Shown here piece after piece: positions 13,252 to 17,614 of a stretch of 17,614 nt of DNA. Position numbers and translations under genes: made by a program. This DNA is from RGIG5472 sp051867615 (GTDB taxonomy: Bacteria > Bacillota > Clostridia > Oscillospirales > Oscillospiraceae), in assembly GCA_051867615.1 (NCBI GenBank), contig JBJDYU010000016.1:1-17614 (forward strand). Direction: 5' to 3'. The notes beneath the pieces are model-generated. The model saw nothing but the letters and a program-made list of their open reading frames with translations, did no database searches and was not told the origin of the DNA. Each line of letters opens with the position of its first letter. Within the stretch, counting starts at the first letter, position 1.

Positions 13252-14526
13252 ATGGCTATTACGCAGCTGAAAAAAAGAGATGGGCGCGTGGTGGCGTTCG
13301 ATCTTAGCAAGATCGAGTCCGCCATCAACAAGGCGTTCAACGCCACCTACAAGACCCATCACGAGGAGGCCGCCCGCGCTCTGGCGGCGGAGGTGCTGTC
13401 CATTCTGGAGGTGGAGGGCGTCGGCGTGCCGGAGGTGGAGCACGTACAGGACCTGGTGGAGCGCGTCCTCATGGACAACGGCTATGTGCAGACCGCCAAG
13501 GCCTACATCCTCTACCGCAATGAGCGCAGCCGCGCCCGGGAGATGAACACCCGCCTGATGAAGGTCTACGAGGACATCACCTTTTCCGACGCCATCGACA
13601 GCGACGTTAAGCGGGAGAACGCCAACATCGACGGCGACACCGCCATGGGCTCCATGCTGAAGTTTGGCAGCGAGGGCGCCAAGCAGTTTTACCAGATGTT
13701 CGTGCTGAAGCCCGAGCACGCCCGGGCCCACGCGGAGGGCGATATCCACATCCACGATCTGGACTTCTACACCCTGACCACCACCTGCTGCCAGATCGAC
13801 ATTCTGAAGCTGTTCCATGGCGGCTTTTCTACCGGCCACGGCACGCTGCGGGAGCCCAACGACATCCAGTCCTACTCCGCTTTGGCCTGCATTGCCATCC
13901 AGTCCAATCAGAACGACCAGCACGGCGGCCAGTCCATCCCCAACTTCGACTACGGCATGGCCGAGGGCGTGCGCAAGACCTACCGACGGCTGTACCGGCA
14001 GAACCTGGCGAAGATCCTCACCGTCGCCTGCGGTGTGGAGGACCCGGAGGAGGCGCTGCGGGCGCTGATGGAGGAGATCACGGAAAGCACGGGCCTCTCT
14101 CCCCGCTTTCAGGACTGCAAAGCCTATCAGGCGGCGGAGCTGCCGGAGCTTGTGAGACGCTTTGGCGACGAGGCCGCCATGCGCCGAGCACAGGAGACGG
14201 CGGAGCGCTACGCCGAAAAGGAGACCGACCGGGCCACCTATCAGGCCATGGAGGCGTTTATCCACAACCTCAACACCATGCACTCCCGGGCCGGCGCCCA
14301 GACTCCCTTCTCCTCCATCAATTACGGCATGGACACCTCGCCGGAGGGCCGCCTTGTCATGCGCAACCTGCTCCTCAGCACCGAAAAGGGCCTCGGCGGG
14401 GGCGAGACGCCCATCTTCCCCATCCAGATCTTCCGGGTGAAGGAGGGCGTGAACTACAATCCCGTTTTCACAAATTTTCTCAACAACTTTGCTGAGATAC
14501 TTGTTGACAAAGTTTCTTTTATCTAA
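13252..14526 (+). CDS. nrdD: Anaerobic ribonucleoside-triphosphate reductase, truncated
   Basis: This is the N-terminal part of class III ribonucleotide reductase, the oxygen-sensitive glycyl-radical enzyme that makes dNTPs in anaerobes. Residues 1-90 form an ATP-cone (TQLKKRDGRVVAFDLSKIES AINKAF). The catalytic domain then begins, with ENANIDGDTAMGSMLKFGSE, GDIHIHDLDFYTLTTTCCQI, HGGFSTGHGTLREPNDIQSY and QTPFSSINYGMDTSPEGRLV. Start: ATG at 13252 after GAGAGG. The native protein stops at residue 404 (IFRVKEGVNYNP). The last 20 residues are read from AT-rich foreign DNA. About 300 C-terminal residues are missing, including the zinc-binding cysteines and the glycyl-radical glycine, so this copy cannot be active. 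No nrdG activase gene is visible. Confidence 0.93.
   Translation: MAITQLKKRDGRVVAFDLSKIESAINKAFNATYKTHHEEAARALAAEVLSILEVEGVGVPEVEHVQDLVERVLMDNGYVQTAKAYILYRNERSRAREMNTRLMKVYEDITFSDAIDSDVKRENANIDGDTAMGSMLKFGSEGAKQFYQMFVLKPEHARAHAEGDIHIHDLDFYTLTTTCCQIDILKLFHGGFSTGHGTLREPNDIQSYSALACIAIQSNQNDQHGGQSIPNFDYGMAEGVRKTYRRLYRQNLAKILTVACGVEDPEEALRALMEEITESTGLSPRFQDCKAYQAAELPELVRRFGDEAAMRRAQETAERYAEKETDRATYQAMEAFIHNLNTMHSRAGAQTPFSSINYGMDTSPEGRLVMRNLLLSTEKGLGGGETPIFPIQIFRVKEGVNYNPVFTNFLNNFAEILVDKVSFI
14463..14465. other. Abrupt junction of GC-rich chromosome and AT-rich DNA
   Basis: To the left nrdD runs at its normal GC-rich codon use up to the CCC codon at 14461-14463. To the right the DNA becomes AT-rich without transition. 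A minus-strand gene starting at 14532 is open exactly to this point and then runs into antisense nrdD. No terminal inverted repeat or target duplication can be recognised because the other side is absent. Confidence 0.85.
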
Positions 14527-14532
14527 GTTCAT
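14464..14532 (-). pseudogene. 5' fragment of fourth gene in AT-rich minus-strand operon
   Basis: The first 23 codons (MNLDKRNFVNKYLSKVVEKI and three more) of a gene start at 14532 with GGAGG 10 nt upstream; this ribosome site overlaps the stop of the preceding gene. The reading frame continues past the junction only as antisense of nrdD, so the gene is cut. The family was not recognised. Confidence 0.6.
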
Positions 14533-14546
14533 ATGTTTTATTCCTC

Positions 14547-14741
14547 CTAATTTAAATCGTCTATCCAAGACTTTAACTGGTCAAGAGCATTAACAACGTT
14601 TTGAGTATATCTTTTTAGATGGATTTCGTCATTAGCGGATATTTCAGTTTCGTCATCATATTCATTAAGAGCAAGTTCAACGTCATCAATAGCATTTAGT
14701 ATATCTTCCAAGCAATTGAACCTAAATTCCCTAATAGTCAT
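14547..14741 (-). CDS. Hypothetical acidic 64-aa protein (phage/ICE-type operon)
   Basis: I do not recognise the family. The protein is acidic and helical (NCLEDILNAIDDVELALNEY, then KRYTQNVVNALDQLKSWIDD), with no membrane segment. Its ATG (14741) overlaps the stop of the upstream HTH gene by 4 nt (ATGA), which points to translational coupling within a minus-strand operon. Codon use is AT-rich like the rest of this segment. Confidence 0.6.
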   Translation of the reverse strand: MTIREFRFNCLEDILNAIDDVELALNEYDDETEISANDEIHLKRYTQNVVNALDQLKSWIDDLN

Positions 14742-14920
14742 ACCTTAACACCTCCTTCTCTTAAGGTTCTTAGTACCCATAGAGTTGAATGTTCACGTTC
14801 CCACTTGGAAATTGTATCATAAGGAAGTTTATACTTATCTGCTACCACATAAACGGGAGTTCCTTGCATTAACTCATAGAGGATACTTGCAATAATAAAG
14901 TCATCTTTTTTCTTTCTCAT
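14738..14920 (-). CDS. Small HTH-like protein, 60 aa
   Basis: The 60-aa basic protein has a probable helix-turn-helix around residues 20-42 (GTPVYVVADKYKLPYDTISK WER), of the type seen in transposase or terminase-small-subunit N-termini: a short helix, the turn YKLP, and the recognition helix YDTISKWERE. It overlaps the preceding regulator and the following gene by 4 nt at each side (ATGA), so the three genes form a tightly coupled operon. The function is probably DNA binding; the exact family is unknown. Confidence 0.6.
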   Translation of the reverse strand: MRKKKDDFIIASILYELMQGTPVYVVADKYKLPYDTISKWEREHSTLWVLRTLREGGVKV

Positions 14921-15120
14921 GATGATACCCCCATCATTAAGTCTGCAACAGTACAGTTCAAAGCCTTTGCAATCCTACTTAGTAAATCCACAGAAATATT
15001 ATTCTTATTACTTTCTGCTCTACTTATTTGTGCTTGAGTGGTGTGTGATTTTTCTGCAAGTTCGGATTGTAATAAACCTAACTGTTGACGTCTATCCTTT
15101 ATATTTTGACCGATAGTCAT
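14917..15120 (-). CDS. XRE-family HTH regulator, 67 aa
   Basis: This is a one-domain Cro/cI-type DNA-binding protein: IGQNIKDRRQQLGLLQSELA (3-22), the helix-turn-helix KSHTTQAQISRAESNKNNIS (24-43) and VDLLSRIAKALNCTVADLMM (44-63). It is the first gene of the minus-strand operon, with AGGAGTG before the ATG at 15120 and a perfect consensus promoter at 15212-15240. It faces a second, longer XRE gene on the plus strand. This back-to-back pair is the usual layout of a phage or ICE maintenance/excision switch, in which this short one would play the Cro-like part (inference). Confidence 0.82.
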   Translation of the reverse strand: MTIGQNIKDRRQQLGLLQSELAEKSHTTQAQISRAESNKNNISVDLLSRIAKALNCTVADLMMGVSS

Positions 15121-15139
15121 TTTATCACTCCTTAATAAC

Positions 15140-15168
15140 TTGACGTTAGTAAATAGTTATTGTACAAT
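15140..15168 (+). promoter_or_regulatory. Plus-strand promoter of the repressor gene
   Basis: TTGACG (15140-15145), 17-bp spacer, TACAAT (15163-15168). The transcript would have a leader of about 125 nt before the TTG start at 15299 and would run through the opposing promoter. Confidence 0.65.
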
Positions 15169-15211
15169 TATACTTAGGGGTTTTATATCCTTAAATATAT
15201 CGTATATGTAT

Positions 15212-15240
15212 ATTATAATACGAAAAAATCCTACTGTCAA
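15212..15240 (-). promoter_or_regulatory. Perfect consensus promoter of the minus-strand operon
   Basis: Minus strand TTGACA (15235-15240), exactly 17 bp, TATAAT (15212-15217). Such a strong promoter is expected to need repression; the palindrome at 15245-15265 lies 4 bp upstream of the -35. Confidence 0.88.
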
Positions 15241-15244
15241 GTTT

Positions 15245-15265
15245 AAGTCGGAAAATTTCCGACTT
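15245..15265. promoter_or_regulatory. 10-1-10 palindrome, probable operator of the switch
   Basis: AAGTCGGAAA and its exact complement flank a central A (15255). It lies between the strong minus-strand promoter and the plus-strand repressor start, overlapping neither -10, which suits control of both transcription units. Confidence 0.65.
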
Positions 15266-15298
15266 TTGTGCAAATTATCTAAAAATGAGGTGTTAAAA

Positions 15299-15661
15299 TT
15301 GGAGATATTAGAAAGAATATCTATGCTTTTAGGGAGCAGAAATCAAAAAGAATTGACTGACTTTCTTGGATTAAAAAAATCCGCTTTCACAGATTGGAAA
15401 TTAGGTAAGAGTAATTCTTACCGAAAGTATCTTATTGAAATTGCAGATTTCTTTGAAGTTTCTATTGATTATTTAGTTTATGGAAAAGAGCAACAATCAA
15501 AGATTCCTGTTGAAGTTCCTAAGCCACAATTAACAGAAGACCAAGAAAGACTATTAGAAATGTATGAATTGCTTACTGACCTTGAAAAAGGTGAAATTCT
15601 AGGTGAATTAAAAGTAATGACAAAAAATAGAAATATTATCAATCAAGAAAATGTAAGTTAA
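15299..15661 (+). CDS. cI-like XRE-family repressor
   Basis: The 120-aa product has an N-terminal helix-turn-helix (LERISMLLGSRNQKELTDFL, GLKKSAFTDWKLGKSNSYRK, YLIEIADFFEVSIDYLVYGK). A short linker (SKIPVEVPKPQLTEDQ) and a helical C-terminus (RLLEMYELLTDLEKGEILGE LK) follow, as in many phage and ICE repressors of Firmicutes; there is no peptidase domain. The start is taken as TTG at 15299, because GAGG lies 8 nt upstream and it begins just before the first helix. The longer open frame back to 15140 would contain the operator and promoters. It diverges from the XRE/HTH operon and probably keeps that operon silent. Confidence 0.75.
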   Translation: MEILERISMLLGSRNQKELTDFLGLKKSAFTDWKLGKSNSYRKYLIEIADFFEVSIDYLVYGKEQQSKIPVEVPKPQLTEDQERLLEMYELLTDLEKGEILGELKVMTKNRNIINQENVS

Positions 15662-15688
15662 TAAATATAGCAGAATTAGTAAAAAAAC

Positions 15689-15986
15689 AATAAGGGAATA
15701 AGTTCCTTTATTATTAAAATTTTGTTCCCTTATTCCTATATTAAAATTTAGAAGTTTAAAAAGATATTTTTAGTTATTTTAATTGAAAAAAACGTATTAA
15801 AACCCATAGGTACGTTATTTAAATGCTTTAATTAACTAAAGCATTTTATAAAAACAAAAAACCTTGAAATCGGAAAACTCTCCGAAATCAAGGTTTTATT
15901 TTTGACACCATTTTTTAACAGTTCAAAATATTTCAAAAATACCCACCATTAAACCAACGCAAAACCGTGCTTTAACGGTGGGTATT
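15689..15986. repeat. Gene-free stretch with four successive inverted repeats
   Basis: The gap 15662-16036 holds no gene. It contains stems 15689-15698/15725-15734 (AATAAGGGAA), 15821-15830/15837-15846 (AAATGCTTTA), 15857-15874/15881-15898 (with an AA/AA internal loop, then a T-rich tail) and 15938-15953/15971-15986 (15 of 16 bp). TTTAACCG-like motifs recur at 15971, 15990 and 16000. The third hairpin could terminate the repressor transcript. The whole may be a terminator cluster or recombinase arm sites of the mobile element. Confidence 0.5.
15857..15904 (+). terminator. Probable terminator of the repressor transcript
   Basis: A long hairpin (ACCTTGAAATCGGA pairing with TCCGAAATCAAGGT except two central A-A positions) is followed by TTTTATTTTTG. 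The preceding A-run would also allow it to act on the minus strand. Confidence 0.55.
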
Positions 15987-16036
15987 CTATTTTAACCGTA
16001 TTTAACCGCTATTATTCACTTTTCTATTCTGCTTGT

Positions 16037-16204
16037 CTAATAACAATTATCTTTAAGTACTCCCCCTGTAATTATAAAATCCCTTATTTGTGATAATAAT
16101 ATAGTCTTACCACTTCTTCTAATACCTATGAGAACCTTTACCAAATTTTGATTTATAAAAGGTTTCACTTTATCTAAGTATAAGGTTCTTTCTATCATTT
16201 TCAT
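16037..16204 (-). pseudogene. 5' fragment of an AAA_14/DUF4143-type ATPase
   Basis: The N-terminus (MIERTLYLDKVKPFINQNLV, then KVLIGIRRSGKTILLSQIRD) carries the Walker A motif GIRRSGKT of the AAA_14 ATPases (normally about 400 aa with a DUF4143 C-terminal domain). The frame ends after LKDNCY, where the family would continue into the next strand, so only about 55 residues remain. The start at 16204 follows AAAGGA upstream; an earlier ATG (16261) is possible. Everything after Walker A is lost: the gene is a remnant. Its break point lies close to the repeats at 15938-16010. Confidence 0.65.
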
Positions 16205-16428
16205 TTGTAAGTAACATCCTTTCATAGTATTTATTATTGCTATAGAAATATTATAACACAATCATTTAAATTTATCAATTATTGATTCAGTTATTTTATT
16301 ACTAAAATTGTATAAAGATATCTTTTTACTTGTTTAGGGGATAATTTCTTGCCAACTAAAAACTCTTTCTCTTCTACCTTACAAAATCTCTAACTCTATC
16401 GTTTTTCCTTTTAACTCTAATAAAAACA

Positions 16429-16464
16429 AAAAAGTTTAGTATTTTTTTCTTAACTAAACTTTTT
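16429..16464. terminator. Bidirectional A/T-flanked hairpin
   Basis: Arms 16429-16440 and 16453-16464 (AAAAAGTTTAGT and complement) pair perfectly with a 12-nt loop. It is in the otherwise gene-poor gap 16205-16666 and could end minus-strand transcription from the toxin-antitoxin remnant. Confidence 0.55.
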
Positions 16465-16467
16465 GTA

Positions 16468-16635
16468 TTATAACTCTATTTTAAGAATATTATCTGTTTC
16501 ATAGGAATAAACACTACCTAAAGGTATAATCCCTAGAGGAGTAATAATTATCATACAACAAATAGAATTATTCCTTTTAAGATAATACCCCCTTGTTAAT
16601 AAAAAGTTCTCACTTTTGGATTTGAATATGTTGTC
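16468..16635 (-). pseudogene. Possible 3' remnant of a gene, no start codon
   Basis: An open minus-strand frame of 55 codons lies between two stops. It reads protein-like (NFLLTRGYYLKRNN, IIITPLGIIPLGSVYSYETD, NILKIEL) but has no start codon or ribosome site at its beginning. It may be the tail of a deleted gene, or chance in AT-rich DNA. Otherwise the gap 16205-16666 shows only hairpins, including CTCACTT/AAGTGAG at 16609-16644. Confidence 0.22.
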
Positions 16636-16666
16636 CTAAGTGAGTTTTTGTGTAACCTATTAATTA

Positions 16667-16747
16667 CTAAATGATTTTAAAAAGATAACTAAATAACTTG
16701 TGATATTTGCCCAATTGTTCAACAAATATATCATATCCACTAATCAT
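16667..16747 (-). pseudogene. Truncated AbiEii-like toxin gene start (26 codons)
   Basis: The ATG at 16747 overlaps the stop of the antitoxin-like gene by one base and has GGAGG 7 nt upstream, a real translation start. The peptide (MISGYDIFVEQLGKYHKLFS YLFKII) resembles only the first ~20 residues of nucleotidyltransferases that pair with this antitoxin family, then stops. The nucleotidyltransferase motif is absent. Identification rests mainly on position after the antitoxin. Confidence 0.45.
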
Positions 16748-17460
16748 TAAAATTCCTCCAATTGTTTTAAGTATTCTTCCAACGCAATTTGCACTCGCTC
16801 ATCAGGATTATCCTTTAGACTTGCGTACAATGAAAATATATCAATTTTTTTACCTAAAAACTGTGGATTATACTTCCAAAATTCTACCTTTACATCATTA
16901 TTTGATGTCTGAAAAGGTTTCATATTGGAAGTTTTATCCTTTTCATATACTGCAATGGTTTCTATATCATCATCAGATAGTAAAGTCTTTTCTGCTAATG
17001 CACTAATTCCTGATTGTATATAATTTATTTCATTTAAGGCTGTTTTATCAATATATAGTACTTCCTTTACTGGATTTATAAAGATACTATTATATTTTTC
17101 TATCATTTCCAAATTTGAATATTTTTTTATAGCTAACTTGTTTTTATGTAGTATCTTTGTGTTTATTAGATTATTATTCTCCAGACATTCAAAAGCTCTT
17201 GATACTGTCATTTTAGACACGTTTAAATTGTTGAAGCACTCATTTAAACTTACATTATCCGTTTGATTATAAATATAAAATAATACTATTTGTGTTGATA
17301 TAGTAATTTTATCCTTTGGAAGATACTCCTTCTTAGATTTCCTTTCATTTAAACATAAAAATAACTGTGGTATATATATTTGCTTGTCCGTTTCGATAAA
17401 TGCTATATTATTTTCCAATAAAACATTTCTTTGATACTTAGATAATCTTCCATATTCCAC
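16747..17460 (-). CDS. AbiEi/MarR-like antitoxin, C-terminal part
   Basis: The 237-aa open frame matches my knowledge of the winged-helix antitoxins (often named MarR family regulators, about 340 aa) that precede AbiEii-type nucleotidyltransferase toxins. It shows YQRNVLLENNIAFIETDKQI YIP (9-31), a winged helix (ISTQIVLFYIY to SKMTVSRAFECLENNNLI, 54-99), INPVKEVLYI (128-137), SGISALAEKTLL (150-161) and the C-terminal signature VEFWKYNPQFL with LYASLKDNPDERVQIALEEY (211-230). The annotated start is GTG at 17460 without a convincing ribosome site. Fifteen bases further upstream a TAA (17473-17475) in the same frame separates it from matching N-terminal sequence, so the gene is probably broken by one nonsense codon. 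The intact C-terminus could still be produced from GTG. Confidence 0.65.
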   Translation of the reverse strand: MEYGRLSKYQRNVLLENNIAFIETDKQIYIPQLFLCLNERKSKKEYLPKDKITISTQIVLFYIYNQTDNVSLNECFNNLNVSKMTVSRAFECLENNNLINTKILHKNKLAIKKYSNLEMIEKYNSIFINPVKEVLYIDKTALNEINYIQSGISALAEKTLLSDDDIETIAVYEKDKTSNMKPFQTSNNDVKVEFWKYNPQFLGKKIDIFSLYASLKDNPDERVQIALEEYLKQLEEF

Positions 17461-17472
17461 TATTACATCTTT

Positions 17473-17614
17473 TTAATATTGCTTTTGTATTGTATTAATA
17501 TGTCGTTTTAAGTCTATGATACTAAACAAATTACTTGATTTCTCTTGTATTATAATAAAAGCTAATCCTCCAATATTTGTGGAATAAAAATTATATCTTA
17601 ACTTTATCCCTAGA
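17473..17614 (-). pseudogene. Upstream part of the same antitoxin gene, open to window edge
   Basis: The frame enters from the right edge and reads LRYNFYSTNIGGLAFIIIQE, KSSNLFSIIDLKRHINTIQK and QY, then stops at TAA 17475-17473. It is in the same frame as the 237-aa ORF that follows. Its content (hydrophobic strand, then an LKRHINTIQKQ helix) is what the family has just before the KYQRNVLLENN segment. The true start lies outside the window. Confidence 0.5.

Noticed and set aside
13138..14568. 476-codon minus-strand open frame opposite nrdD
   Set aside because: Most of it is antisense nrdD. Only the first codons from 14532 (23 codons) look like a real gene start, and these are reported as a truncated gene.
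14464..17614. Tn916-type conjugative transposon end
   Set aside because: None of the known Tn916 products (Int, Xis, Tet, relaxase) is seen, and the small genes do not match those I know from its right end.

Overview
The first ~14.46 kb is GC-rich chromosomal DNA with compact genes, strong Shine-Dalgarno sites and short intergenic regions carrying consensus sigma-A promoters and GC-rich hairpin terminators. The gene set (Rex, class III anaerobic ribonucleotide reductase, an SLH-domain surface protein, a tiny Cys/Gly-rich peptide, NiaR) fits a strictly anaerobic, high-GC gut Firmicute, most likely Oscillospiraceae (Flavonifractor/Lawsonibacter/Oscillibacter-like). This is inferred from content, not from a search. 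The last ~3.15 kb (14464-17614) is strongly AT-rich, with phage- or ICE-like regulators and decayed genes, and must have a different origin.

Layout: (1) 1-2490, a promoter driving an MFS transporter and an AEC-family transporter, closed by a terminator. (2) 2516-4256, a MATE exporter on the minus strand, divergent from (3) a short O6-alkylguanine-DNA alkyltransferase-domain protein. (4) 4652-5929 minus, a single reading frame that joins a 4'-phosphopantetheinyl transferase to a GNAT acetyltransferase. (5) 6031-8281, an apparent operon of ZIP metal transporter, 91-aa hypothetical and tRNA-dihydrouridine synthase. (6) 8306-10209, the NiaR-type niacin repressor followed by an EIIC-like membrane protein whose promoter is covered by a 40-bp palindrome. 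(7) 10209-10708 minus, an intact tRNA-Arg(CCG) preceded by three tandem 117-bp copies of its own 5' half, each with a 60-nt hairpin-rich insert in the D-loop, all behind one strong promoter. (8) rex with a Rex-like operator in its own promoter. (9) an SLH-domain exported protein whose promoter lies inside the rex terminator. (10) a 48-aa Cys/Gly-rich membrane peptide. (11) nrdD with two NrdR-box-like sites, cut off after about 404 codons at position 14463/14464.

The AT-rich part begins in the middle of both nrdD (plus strand) and a small phage-like gene (minus strand), so the junction truncates genes from both sides. It holds a divergent regulatory switch (minus-strand operon of XRE regulator, HTH protein, acidic 64-aa protein and truncated fourth gene; plus-strand XRE repressor), a cluster of inverted repeats, an AAA-ATPase fragment, and an AbiE-like antitoxin/toxin pair in which the antitoxin has an in-frame stop and the toxin is cut after 26 codons. 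No integrase, transposase or relaxase is visible. The junction is therefore either the broken end of a decayed integrated element or an assembly chimera.

The most unusual feature is the tRNA-Arg 5'-half array. Next are the nrdD junction, the PPTase-GNAT fusion and the NiaR-linked EIIC-like protein, which is a plausible niacin transporter.
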